From contig JAOVFP010000006.1 in the NCBI GenBank assembly GCA_025738555.1, forward strand, positions 3,596,001 through 3,660,000: 64,000 nt of DNA, in the 5' to 3' direction. The notes beneath the pieces were generated by a model. The model was not told the DNA's origin. It searched no databases and saw only the letters and a program-made list of their open reading frames with translations. The DNA is from Cyathus striatus (taxonomy: Eukaryota; Basidiomycota; Agaricomycetes; Agaricales; Nidulariaceae). Below, piece by piece: positions 35,640 to 47,085 of this stretch. A program made the position numbers and the translations under genes. Each line of letters opens with the position of its first letter. Within the stretch, counting starts at the first letter, position 1.

Positions 35640-36480
35640 AGATTCCACGCTTTTTCCAGTTCATGATTGGCTGTTGTTGTATGTTTTCGGAATGTCACTA
35701 AATGTCACCTACTGACACGCATTCCAGCCCATTGTTTGTAATACTATACTGCATTTGTCAACCTCAAAGTGAATTCCTTTTGCAGCTGGTGATGTATCTG
35801 AGGCTACTGGGCACAGTTTATGTTCTTGTATACCTCAGATTTTGTTATGTTCTCAGTTATTTCAGTTGTGCATATTTCTCTGTCTTTTGCTTATTATTGT
35901 CAACTTTACTTTCTGTTGGTATCCTTTTCATACTTTCATGGCTTTCACCATGTTTGAGCCCATTTGTTGCCATTAAATAAGTGGTTGTCATGGATGTTTC
36001 TGTGTTGTTCATGTGTATTTCTCTGTCTTTTGCTTATCACTGTCAACTTTATCTTCTATTTGTATTCTTTTCATAGTTCAGCTGGCATGTTATCAAAATT
36101 TCCCTTTTTTCCACTTCGTGATTGGCTGTTGTTGTACATTTTTGGAATGTCATGGTCTTGTCACTAGTTTCCTCACTTTTGAATCTGTCTGCTGTACTTA
36201 CTCACCCAAAATGAAGCCCTTTTCCATGTGCATGACATGCTGGTGATGTTTCTGAGTGTACTGAGCACACAATATACTGTCATATACATCAGCTTTCATT
36301 ACATTTTCAGTTTCCTTTTGATACTGGTGAAGAGTATAATTCTGATAATGTTCATCATTGTTGTTTCCTTCTTACAATATTCTACTGGTATGTAGTCTGT
36401 AGATCATTACTACTTATAATACATGTCCTATAAAAATTGTAATGTATCTTGTGTTCCTTTCCTCCACTCCAACTATATCA
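35640..36480. repeat. Diverged internal duplications, no gene
   Basis: Pieces recur about 120-450 bases apart: TGATTGGCTGTTGTTGTA at 35665 and 36118, and TTTCTCTGTCTTTTGCTTAT at 35876 and 36017. The T-rich open frames here show no domain. Confidence 0.5.
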
Positions 36481-36494
36481 CCATCCACCATTAT

Positions 36495-36545
36495 AAGGTA
36501 GTGGGCTATGCTGCTAGCTGGCCCTATTTCTTTATTTATTATTAT
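36495..36545 (+). repeat. Dispersed repeat R2, copy 1
   Basis: GGTAGTGGGC followed by a GGCCCTATTTCTTTAT-like tail; related copies at 50839 and 62200. It lies directly upstream of the kinase fragment. Confidence 0.6.
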
Positions 36546-36556
36546 CTGGTACAATC

Positions 36557-36781
36557 AGGATAGGCCCTGTGCAACTGATATGCCCCCGTGATCTCACGTT
36601 TGCCTATGTTCCAGGTCATCTTTCACATATCTGCTTTGAACTCCTCAAGAACTCCTTGCGTGCCGTGGTGGAACGGTTTGGTGTTGACAAGGAAGATCAT
36701 TTCCCCCCTATAAAAGTTATTGTTGTCGAAGGAAAGGAGGACATTACCATCAAGATTTCGGATGAGGGAGGGGGCAGCATG
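36557..36781 (+). pseudogene. Fragment of a mitochondrial pyruvate dehydrogenase kinase-type gene
   Basis: About 75 codons encode the start of the HATPase domain of the PDK/BCKDK protein kinase family, which phosphorylates mitochondrial 2-oxoacid dehydrogenase complexes. The N box (FELLKNSLRA) and the DEGGG glycine motif are visible, and the piece between them, PPIKVIVVEGKEDITIKIS, is uninterrupted. Similarity stops abruptly right after DEGGG, with no N-terminal four-helix domain and no G2 box. Repeat R2 lies just before it and a 77-bp inverted repeat 13 bases after it. It is best read as an exon captured or left behind by mobile DNA. Confidence 0.85.
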
Positions 36782-36793
36782 ACATTGAACGTG

Positions 36794-36870
36794 TTGGACT
36801 CTCAAATTCACCACTTTAGGCAGGTGCACTGCCACCTACCACTTTTTGGTAGCTCAACTTTGAGTGTGGC
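36794..36870 (-). repeat. 77-bp inverted repeat, right copy
   Basis: Reverse-complement partner of 30021-30097 (75/77 identical). It sits between the kinase fragment and the mariner element. Confidence 0.85.
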
Positions 36871-37064
36871 TACTAACCAATGAATTGCTTTTACAGCTGA
36901 TTCCATAATCCTAGGCCGTGTTCAAAAATACACACATGTTCCATGTGCTGAGAAATTTCCAAATGCGGTACCCGAGCCCCACCTTGCCCTCCCGGGCTCC
37001 AACGATGCTACGTGCCCCCTCCCCGCTGCGCACTCCTCTCCTCTCCTCACCATGAACACCAGAC

Positions 37065-38253
37065 ATGCCATACCGCTACATACATCCTGCACAAAAGGAG
37101 CTCATTGCTCAACTTTCCGTCACTATGCGACCACAGGATATTGCAGAAGCTACAGGTATCAGCATAAGAGCGATATGACGAACGGTAGCATTATGGAGAT
37201 GTGAGGGTATCACATCTCATGTGCCCTTGAAGAGAGGCCGACCAAGAACATTGAAGCCATGGCATATAACGGTAAGTTGATGTGATTTGACTTGTTCTCA
37301 ATATCTCTGAATGCTTTTTAGTACATTGAAGGTCTCATTGAGCGACAGGCGGACTTATATCTGGCTGAGATACAGCAGGAGCTCTTTGAAACGTTTGAAA
37401 TCAATGTATCAGAGCAAACCATTATGCGGGCAATGCAGCATAGGGGATTTACTAGGAAGAAGGCAAGTAAAAATGTTTCTACTACCGTGTTTTGGTGTAC
37501 TTATCAGAGTTTTAGGTTTCTTGAGTTGCACAGGAACGTGATGAGGATCGTCGTAACAACTACCTAGAAGAGCTCTCACAATATCCTCCCGAAACATATG
37601 TATTTCTTGACGAATCAGCCTGCAACCGTCACACTACAGAATGGGAGTATGCTTGGAGACTCATAGGTGTTTGAGCGAGACGACATGATTTCTTTGTTCG
37701 TGGGATAAGGTGTGTACTATTCATTCCCAACTCTAGCCTCTCGGGAACTAATGCAGTTTACAGGTACTCAATTCTCCCTGCCATATCGCTTGATGGTATT
37801 CTCCACCTCGACATTATCACTCGGGCTTGGAACAGCACCGACTTTTGAAGCTATCTCAACATTCTTCTCAACATTATGAATCCATACCCACAGAAGAACT
37901 CTGTTTTGATCATGGACAACTTGAGCGCGCATCACTTTGAGGGCATTCAAGTGATGGTTGAAACACGGTAAGTCCTCTAATCTATGATGGTTACTAATTC
38001 AATTGACGAAATATCCTTCAGTGGTTGCCGACTTCTCTACCTACCACCCTACTCACCTGATTTTAATCCTATTGAAGAAGGATTTTCCGCCATGAAGGCT
38101 TGGATCAGACAGCATAATGCGCTTTTTTTAGCAGAAATGATGGGAGAGGATGGAAACCCAATGGGGCTGCTATGGAATGCAGTCTATGTGACGATGACAC
38201 CTGCATCGATTGAAGGGTGGTACCAGGATTGTGGGTGCATCCCTCATTTGTAA
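37065..38253 (+). pseudogene. Tc1/mariner transposase (DD34E), degenerate
   Basis: Transposase acting at TA sites. Start ATG 37065; exons 37065-37271, 37322 to about 37465, about 37534-37709, 37765-37968 and 38022-38253 approximately. The helix-turn-helix region is at PQDIAEATGISIRAI, then a KRGRPR hook. The DDE domain shows FLDESACNRH, LIMDNLSAHH and LPPYSPDFNPIEE; the second Asp and the Glu are 34 residues apart, the Tc1 spacing. In-frame TGA at 37176, 37672 and 37846 break it, the last two where relatives commonly have Arg. The second intron starts with GC rather than GT. Convergent with the passenger gene at 38417. Probably inactive. Confidence 0.88.
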
Positions 38254-38416
38254 ATTTGTGTCGTGAATACTAGTAATTTTGTACATTATGTTATATATAT
38301 ACAATAGCTTACATTATGTATGGAACATTGATTCAAAGTAAGTAGTTAGTATGTTTGTTATGTCAACTGTTGCATTACAATGGAGAGTTCTCCTTCCTGG
38401 TGTGTTTGTGGGCATG

Positions 38417-39828
38417 TCATGCCTTTCTTTCCTCTTTTGCTACCAGTGACTTCGCACCTCGAAGAAATTCCCCAGCTGCTGCTATTGGCATGCGAACATC
38501 ACCTATATAGAATGTCTTCTCGAAGTCAAGAGCACTGTGCACATAGAAAATACTATTCTCTTTGAGTGCAGTGCGATACTTCGGAAAATCAAAGTCTGGC
38601 ACACGTTTGTGTAGGAAATCAATAAGGCTATCAATTGGAATAGCATCCAACTCCGAATCGCTTCCACTGTCATCACTATAGTCATTGGTACGCCCTCTTT
38701 TTCCCATGTTCTGTTGTGCAAGGCTGCCATCAACAGAATCTGTATTACTCTGTTGAGGTGAAAGAATGCTCAAGTCAATGTGTACGTGAATTTCAGGTGA
38801 TATATTCTTTGATGATTTTGATACAGGATCTCGACGCACACTTTTGGATGACAATAGGCAGTCAAGACCATTGATGTTAGGTGGTTGTTTGAGATCTGGG
38901 TCCACATTTCCATTTGTCTGTTTTATACTGGTTAGATATTATACCGTCATATGAGAACATATAAACTTACAATTTCCCTGGCCCAGAGAACGAGTTCCCC
39001 TTCAGTGAGAGCTTCATGCTTCCCCTCAAAGCCCTGATCCTGGCGCACAAAGCAGTAGTGCACTGCTCCTGGACATGTCCTGCAACGAAAGTGACCCTTC
39101 ACCCGTTCAAGTACTGATGACTTCACAGCAGATTCAGATGGCTTTGGATCTGGCTTTGTCGATTTGGTAGCTTTAGGATTCTGTAAAGCAGTGGGTTAGC
39201 ATATATTCAAGCTATACGATGAAGTACTCACCAGATTCACCACACGCATATAAACTTCCTTCATGTGACGTCGACTGTCAAGCTTAGCCCTGTGTGTTTC
39301 AAAAGCTTGTTGAACATCATCAGTGGTCTCGAGTCGATTATATGGGGCCCTGTCTTTGTCATCGCATGATTTCCATCCCAACTTTGCAGTGGTACGTGTG
39401 GTCCTCAACACATCACATACAGCCTGCAGAAATTCCTCCGAGGTAATCTTGTCGATCTTGAAGGGGACGATGGTGGTCACAGACGGATTGTTCTTCCCTG
39501 TACTGGGAACCTGAATATGGACATTCAGTCTGCGAGAGGGAGCAGGTGGCGGATCTGGAATATCAACAGCAGGAGGTTGAGGATGCCACAGGGCAGCTTC
39601 ATCCGCATTTTCTGGAACTTGAGGAGTTGTATGTCGCCAAGGTTCAGCAAACTCATTGCTGTCAAGTGCTTTGTTGAGATGAGCAACAGCAATCTCAGCT
39701 GGGGTTGGAGGCGGCATCTCTCCAAGTCCTAGAAGGTATTGAGTAAGTGCAGCGCATGGAGGCATAGTGAAGGGATTGAGTTCGAATTGTGAATATAAGG
39801 CGTACTTACACTTGTCCTCAGTGTCCAT
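38417..39828 (-). CDS. Intact passenger gene of the mariner element, function unknown
   Basis: Three exons, 39828-39232, 39180-38971 and 38917-38417, all joined in phase 0 with GT..AG introns, give 435 codons with no internal stop. I do not recognise the family. The N-terminal third is Pro-rich. The middle has a predicted-helical VPFKIDKITSEEFLQAV region. Exon 2 holds a small cysteine/histidine cluster, FRCRTCPGAVHYC, which could bind zinc. The C-terminal part has an acidic Asp/Ser patch, then a helical segment (LIDFLHKRVPDFDF) faintly like a SAM-type fold. It lies wholly inside the TIRs, so it moves with the element. It stays open while the transposase next to it carries three stops. A second start at codon 22 (MPPCAAL) is possible. 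Confidence 0.75.
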
Positions 39829-40269
39829 GACTTATAGTGCTCTCGACGGAAGGGTAGGTGGGATTTGTATATTGCATTTTCATCATTATTGGAGGCGGCA
39901 TGCTCAGCACTCAGTGCATCGTATTCACTCAGTGGGGTCTCAGAGAACTAAAGTCCGGACTATGGTAGCTAGTACCGCCCATGGAGCACTTAACCAAATA
40001 TGTAACATGATGTCATTTTAGCATGTGAAGCTACATGCTAGAATTTTTAGAAATGGCCTAGGATTTTGGAATCAGCTGTAAGGACCATCCTCGAAACTTA
40101 ACTAGTGGGTTTAACAAATGAAGCCAACTTATGTAATGACCTTCTAAATATATTATATTTCAACTGTCCCACTGGCTAGAGCTGCTAGCAGAGCCGAAAA
40201 ATGCTGAACTGTTGCAAGAGCTGATGAGGGCCAAGTCGAGCTTAGCCGGACTGTGCCATTAACAATACT

Positions 40270-43200
40270 ACGAACCACTTCCATCCTGCAACTGGTATGT
40301 TATCACAATCCAGCTTGTCTTCTATTCTCTTCTAACAACCCTGTGTAATTCATCCTTACAGCTACACAGCTACAGAGAGCAGTGTGATAATGCACTCTTG
40401 AAGTTGTTGGCTTTTGTGCGCAGAAGTGGCACATCAACACATTGCAAATGAGTGAACATTGGGGTGGGGTCTGCATGTGTAAGGGTATGTTGTATCTTCC
40501 TTGCTTTCCTTCCTTCCTATTCCCCTTCTCTATCTCGACCTGGTCTTTTGTGCACTATCACTGTCCACCATGGCTCATCTTCTGTTTTACTTCCTCTCCC
40601 CTCCACCCTTCCTCCCTGTTAGCTCATTAATTCACCACCTCCCTTCCCCCGCTTTATTCCTATACTTTTCCTCCTCTCCCCTCAAAGACTTGCAGACCTC
40701 ACACCTCTTACTTCAACTACATAGCTTCTTTATTCCCATCCCAACTCTTCCTTCCTCCTTTCCCATTGTCCATTTGTGTGAGGAAGGGAGAACCAAGAGG
40801 TATGATGAGGGGTGAGTTAATCTTTCTCCACTCATGTACAGGAGGTTGTCTCTCTTGCACTGGGAGTGCAGATGGAGAGGGGGATGGGTGATGCAACGAT
40901 ACCACCACAGAGCAAGTGGATGAATGGCCCTCAAACTTTGTCTCTTTGTTCTGTTCTGTTGCATTCTCCTTTCCATTTCATTCACATACTTACGCCCTTT
41001 TCAGCTCACAAATCCTGGAAGACATAAATGTTGTGGCTTGTATCAGAATGCCCTTGTGCAAAAAGGGGAAGAGGGAGGAGGGAAAGTGAATTTAACTATG
41101 CTTCCTTCACTTATGTATGAGTGGGGGATATGAATGTGAACAGGTGATACGACGATACCATTGCAAAGCATATGGATAAATAGCCCTCAAGCTTCTTCAT
41201 TTCTTCATCCTGTTCTTCTCTGTTACCCTTTCCATATTGTTCCACCAGTAGCTTTTAATTTGATTGATCACTTCCAGTAAGCTGCAGGACAATGAACTGT
41301 TTAGTGAGCAGGGGGTTTTACTGAGTGCATTTGGAATCATAATTGGCATGTGAGATCATTAAATTAATAAGTTTGCAATCAATTCCAGTTCAATGAGAAA
41401 TCATTAGAAATCATTAGAGTGAAATCAATGACAATTAAAAAAAAAAAAAAAAGAGAAATAAATGTGCAATCAATGAGAAATCAATCAAAAATCAATCAAA
41501 AATCAACAAATAACTCGAAATTGTTAGGTACCCAACTACAGGATATACTAAATAATAGGGTGGTTAACTACATACATACACTTACTATATCTACTAGACC
41601 ATGAGTCCTTTTCTAACAAGTAAACTTTTCTCTATATTACACATACCTGGAGAGTGAAATCAATGTTGAAATCAATCATTTATACTTAGTTCAAATCACA
41701 TTTCAAAGTGAAATCATTGCTGAAATCAATCCTTTTGGACCTTATAGCATTATTGGTACAAGTTTGAAATCAATGGGAAATAAATAGGTAATAAATGCGA
41801 AATAAATACTAAAATCAATGTTATATCACAGGGAAATCAAATTGGTAATAAATGCGAAATAAAGAATAAGATCAATATATTATTTCATTCTATTCTATAG
41901 CCTTCACAGAGGTGCACTAGTGTCAAAAATGCTAGAATGATGAAATCATGTAATCATATTTTCTAAGCTGTAGCATTATTACTAATATAATACTTTTTAC
42001 ATAATATGTGCATTTATGTATGATGAAAATAAATATAAGACAAGTATTGAAATAGCATTGATTTTCACATTTATTTCCCATTGACTTTCTATTGAACTAT
42101 CATTTATTTCAGCAATGATTTCCATTACTTTCCCATTGATCTTATTCTTTATTTTGGATTTATTACCAATCTGTTTCTCATTGATTTCCCTGTGATATAA
42201 CATTGATTTTAGTATTTATTTCGCATTTATTACCTATTTATTTCCCATTGATTTCAAACTTGTACCAATAATGCTATAAAGTCCAAAAGGATTGATTTCA
42301 GCAATGATTTCACTTTGAAATGTGATTTGAACTAAGTATAAATGATTGATTTCAACATTGATTTCACTCTCCAGGTATGTGTAATATAGAGAAAAGTTTA
42401 CTTGTTAGAAAAGGACTCATGGTCTAGTAGATATAGTAAGTGTATGTATGTAGTTAACCACCCTATTATTTAGTATATCCTGTAGTTGGGTACCTAACAA
42501 TTTCGAGTTATTTGTTGATTTTTGATTGATTTTTGATTGATTTCTCATTGATTGCACATTTATTTCTCTTTTTTTTTTTTTTTAATTGTCATTGATTTCA
42601 CTCTAATGATTTCTAATGATTTCTCATTGAACTGGAATTGATTGCAAACTTATTAATTTAATGATCTCACATGCCAATTATGATTCCAAATGCACTCAAT
42701 AAAACCCCCGCTCACTAAACAGTTCGTTGTCCCGCAGCTTACCGGAAGTGATCAATCAAATTGAAAGCCATGACTCATTGTTCACGTATTTACGCCCTCT
42801 GCAGCCCATGGCAGCCAGGGGCACATGAATGAAGGGGCTTCGTATCGGAAGGCCTTTGTGTGAGGAAGGGAGAACCAGGAGGATGAAGGGTGAATTGATC
42901 CTTCTTCGCTCATGTACAGGAGGTTGTGTCTCTTGCACTGGGAGTGCGGATGGAGAGGAACGGGTGATACAACAATACCACCGCAGAGTATGTCGATGAA
43001 TAGCCCTTCTTCATCTCTTTGTCCTGTTCAGTTCCTTCCTCCTTTCCATATCGTTCGTGTACTTATGCCTCTCCAACTCACAACAGCCAGGGAAACACCA
43101 ACAATCAGTTTGTGTCAGAAGACTCCACTCCAGCCCCCCTCGATGAAGAACCTGCCTATCGATCTCTTGTCTGAAAGCCTGTTGTTCAGGGTATTCTTGT

Positions 43201-43480
43201 CAGCATCGATGCCGATATTGGCATGGGACGCAGCTTGCAGGAGGCAATGGCAAATGTCGGACTCGTACTGGATGGCCCTTGTGCGAGGAGGGGGGCAGGG
43301 AGGAGGGAGGAGGGAGGAGGGGGAGGTGAGTTGTTTTTCTTTCGCGCGGGTATGAGTGAGGGTCGTGTGTCTTGCGCTGGGAATGGGGGTGGAGACGGAG
43401 ATGGACAGCAGCACGTTACCAATGCAGACTTTGTGAACACATATCGATTGAGTGTGTTGTGTATTCTATCTTGTCTATGA
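40270..43480 (+). repeat. Large degenerate repeat, copy A (split by a foldback element)
   Basis: 40270-41242 together with 42784-43480 matches 53290-54900 and parts of 44440-45800. Shared pieces include TTTTGTGCGCAGAAGT (40411; 53418), TTGCACTGGGAGTGC (40855; 42934) and GATGGCCCTTGTGCGAG (43273; 54757). The layout resembles decayed exons separated by C/T-rich, splice-acceptor-like stretches (CTCCAGCTCA), but no frame stays open across pieces. This copy is poorer in CpG left of 41242 than copies B and C. Confidence 0.65.
41243..42776. mobile_element. Foldback element: near-perfect inverted repeat of 1534 bp
   Basis: Arms of roughly 620 bases mirror each other (left 41243 to about 41870, right about 42140 to 42776) around a loop of about 260 bases. 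The arms are full of GAAATCAATG-type words. ATTGTTC is duplicated at both sides (41236-41242 and 42777-42783), and removing the element restores the repeat unit seen elsewhere (CATATTGTTCACGTATTTAC-like). No gene; frames inside are repeat products. The superfamily is unknown; Mutator-like or foldback are candidates. Confidence 0.85.
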
Positions 43481-44140
43481 GATGGGATCGATGATCAGTG
43501 GCTGGCGCTGGCACTGGTCGTGGCCTTGGTAATGGTGTGTAGAACGATTGACATATGCTCGTGCTCGTAGAGTCCATCTTGTTCCCACTTCTAATGTGTA
43601 TCGACTACTGCAAATCTTCATGAAGGCTACAACTACATGATGAGTCTTGGCGTCTCAAGTGCATTCAGTAGTCTGCACACCAGTCACCTGTGTATCATAA
43701 ATAGCATGTAGAATAATATACTATTACCTCACATTCGCCTGCAAAGCTGTAAAATGATAAAATGTAAGATAGGCGCTTCTATGTCTGTCAGCTATAAATA
43801 CAATATCGATGAGTTGATGCACGAGGCACATATAAGATGAACATCGATGATGCAGACCTTCGCACACTGACAGCGACTTGCATGAGTAAGTAAATCGATC
43901 ATATTATGTATTGCACTTCTACGCTTGCAGGCGCTTTCATCAGACAACAGTATACCATCGATCATATCATGTAGCTTCGCCTTCAACTAGTTAATAGTAG
44001 AACACCCAGCACGAATCCTCTGATGGTTATACTTATAGATACCCCAGCTACTTTGTGTTTCTTCAGTATAGATCTGTACGAGTGATAAGATAATACCAAT
44101 TAATACCAAACCAAAACATCAAGAAATCCCTACAGGTCCG
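43481..44140. other. Spacer between large repeat copies A and B
   Basis: No gene is supported. Mixed composition, a few short frames, nothing recognised. Confidence 0.45.
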
Positions 44141-44144
44141 GCGT

Positions 44145-46560
44145 CGATAATGAGTGGACTCCTACACAGAGGGGACGATGTTTGGTGATGTTATGCTAGG
44201 GCTTTGAACATTGACTGGAGTCTGGACTCGCTGCTCGACTCCCACGTACAAGCTCCTCTGAGATATCTCTTCGACCCAACACTCGCCAAAGCTTTCGAAC
44301 CACCGTCGTAAAAAACCTCCCGCGACGATATCTTGGCATGGCCGTCTCTCTCAGGTTCGAGCCAGTTCGAGCCTTTCACTTGCGACGTGCGACCAGCTTG
44401 CAATGGCATCATGCCACCTCGAGACTTTGGCCGCTTTGTTTGCCATCACTACTTCCATCGAGCAACTGGTACGTTATACAGTTTATCTTGTATTCTAACT
44501 ATGGGTCATGTTTATACTTGCAGAAGATGGCAGGTCCCAAACCGCAGAAACGTTCCCTTGTGGTGTCTGGCGCATCTGCGCAGTATGAGATCACCAGGAG
44601 CGATTGATAGACAGGGTGGTGAGAAAGAATCAATACACACATAACCAGACGCATGCGCAAGGGTACGTCGTTTCTTTCTCTCTTCCCCCCTTCCTATTCC
44701 CCCCCTCTCTTACCGGACATTCTGCGTTCACCGTCCAGCCTTGGGTTAGGGTTATCTCTCGCCCTCTCCTTCCCTTCCTCTGCTTCATTTCCTTCTCTCC
44801 CCTCCCTCCGTCCATCGTATGACATTCTTTCGCTCCTCTTACTTCCCTTCTTCACCCTTTCGTTTCTTTCTTCAAACTCGTAGCTTCTTTACATCCCGCC
44901 CCATTCTTCCTTCCACCTCTCCCATCGTCTAACCTCACTCACACCTTCTAACAGAACACCCTTCTTACGCGCACTCCGATGTCGAACGCAAATGGGCGAT
45001 ATCAAGAACCGAACAGCTGGCCCTCCACCAGAGTTAACCAAAATCGGTATGGGCGAATACCTTCAAATGGGATGGGTGCTGTAACCGGTTACTACGAGGA
45101 TGAGCGTGTTGGATAGGGTAGGGTAGGGTATGGTATAGGTCGAGGATAGAAATGTAAGCGAACTTCTTCTCATTTTGTCTCCTTTCTCCACCCTCTTCGT
45201 CGCTGTTGCTCGTCCATCCGCCAGGTCTTCATCTCATCGTTCTATTGTGCTCTGTTCTTGTTGTTCCTTCACCTTTTGTTAACATACTTAGTCCCTCTCC
45301 AGCTCAATCACCACAACGCACGTTCGCTGTGCAGATATGTGCGTTGACGTCGACGTCGAAATGAGGCTCGGGACGGCCGATCCCACGCATGCCGGCTCGC
45401 TGTGCAAGGTAACCTTGTCAACGTCTGCCTGTATGAGGCAGGGGACTCGACTAGCAGGATGCAGGGGAAGCATTCGTATTCGTTATCGGAAGTGAGAGTA
45501 AGTTGTTCTTCCTTCGCTCGTGCATGAGTAGCGGATGTGTCCCTTGTGGTTGGGCGGTTGGCAACGGGGACCGGGGACGAGCGATAGCACGATATGATTG
45601 GCCTTGGGCTGGTGGTTGGGGTAGTTGACTGGTGCTCATGCTCGTTCCGCGAGGATGGGAAGAGGAGGGTGGGAGGGCGAGTTCAACTGTTCTCCCCTTG
45701 CTCGTGTGCAGCGGGTTGTTTGCCTTGCGCTGGGGGTACGGGTGGGGACGGAGACTGGTGAAAGCTCGACACCGACACAGAGCGTGTGGACGGAGAGTCA
45801 TTGAGTACGCCTATTGCGTATTCTATCTCGTCTACGAGAGACTGGCACTGGTGGTGACCTTGGTGCAGTCGGTGCGGCGTTTGAGCGGTGTTCGTGTTCG
45901 TGCAAGTAGCGTTCGTGTTCATGCTGTATTGTCCACCTCTCTTCCTTTTTCTTCCTTTCCGCCGTTTCTTTCTATCTACCCTGCTCTCTTCCCTTCGTTC
46001 TGTTGTCCTCACCCTCTCTTCACCCATCGTATCCATATGCTCTCCTTTCCTATATTCGCGAAGCTAACGAGCTATCTCCAGTTCAACCACGCCAACTTCC
46101 TATCATTCGCACATACCCTGGCAGCTATGGTACGCCTCAGGTGAACTGCGCGCATGGACGTGGTGGGAGAAGTGGATTCTTGGGCTAGGGAGACTAGAAA
46201 GCATGAAGCGTGAAGGTGTGTTTCGTCTCTTGTCTTTTATTTGTATGGTCGCGGTCTCCTTCTACTCGAGTGGCCTATTCTCTCTTCCTTGGTCTAAGTT
46301 ATGTTTTATCCATCCCATCTCTTTTACATACTTCCTTCCTCCGCTCCTCATTTTACACTTCTCGCCTTCCTTCGTTCCTTCTTTCGTTCCTTCTTTCCAC
46401 CCTTTCTTCTTCGTTTTTATGGTCCTCTTTCCACACATTCCTCCTTCCTCGATTTGTTACTTGCTTCTCCTCGTAACTCTGAAGCTCATGACCTGTCTAG
46501 ACCCAATCCATACTTAGCTCTCCTCGTATTCGACGTCGTAGAAGCACCTAACCTCTAAAG
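44145..46560 (+). repeat. Large degenerate repeat, copy B
   Basis: Aligns along most of its length with 52990-55650: shared GTGCTAGGGCTTTGA-like start, TCTTCGACCCAAC (44270; 53117), CACCTTCTAACAGAAC (44950; 53807), GATGAGCGTGTTGG (45098; 53986) and the end at GAAGCTCATGA (46480; 55610). It contains repeated CCTCTCCAGCTCA units and C/T-rich spacers. The frames are unrelated between copies, which argues against a conserved protein. It retains CpG. Confidence 0.7.
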
Positions 46561-47085
46561 CTCTGCTCCATGCCCTCCCTCCTTTGCTTCCTCCGCTTCC
46601 TCCGCCAAGGAACACCCTAATTTCGACACGGAAGAAGACGTAGCATCGATAGACTTCGCAGAAAGAGAATTTAGTCTTTTATCCAGCAAGCTCTGAAGGG
46701 TCGGGTGCGGAGGCGGATCTGTGCTTGCGTGGGCTGAGTACCGTGATGGATGTGAGGAATGCCGATACGATAGTCCGAGTGGGAGCTATCTAGAGGAAGA
46801 TGGTCAGTGTCTATGGGTGTGGTTAGTTGTGGGCTATGACATGTATGTAGGCTGAGTACGAGTCGTTAGTATACGAACCAACAGTGTTTCCATACCAGTA
46901 ACCGTCAAGGCTTGAGAGCGACGATTCTCCCTTTGGGAGTCCAGTCTCGAAGCAGAGATTATTATATCAAACACTGGGACTTAACCATGTCAATAGATAA
47001 AGACATGTACTGGATCATTTCGACCTATTGTTCGGTCACGCATCACGCAGGGATTTCGAACAGAACAATTCAGGCAATACTGTAA
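46561..47085. other. Gene-free spacer
   Basis: No gene. The stretch near 46998-47030 (TGGATCATTTCGACCTATTG) recurs inverted at 52709-52728, so another small dispersed repeat is present. Confidence 0.45.

Larger units (their letters stand above)
36894..40078. mobile_element. Tc1/mariner element, 3185 bp, carrying two genes
   Basis: Both ends begin CAGCTGATTCC; the first 24 bases match in 23 positions, and weaker similarity runs to about 60 bases. TA flanks each end (36892-36893, 40079-40080), the expected target duplication. Inside are a Tc1-type transposase on the plus strand and an unrelated three-exon gene on the minus strand, tail to tail. Tc1/mariner elements are normally 1.2-2 kb with one gene, so this one is unusually long. 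Confidence 0.92.

Noticed and set aside
43115..43480. Overlapping frames around a G-rich run
   Set aside because: They lie in large repeat copy A, and matching frames are not kept in copies B or C.
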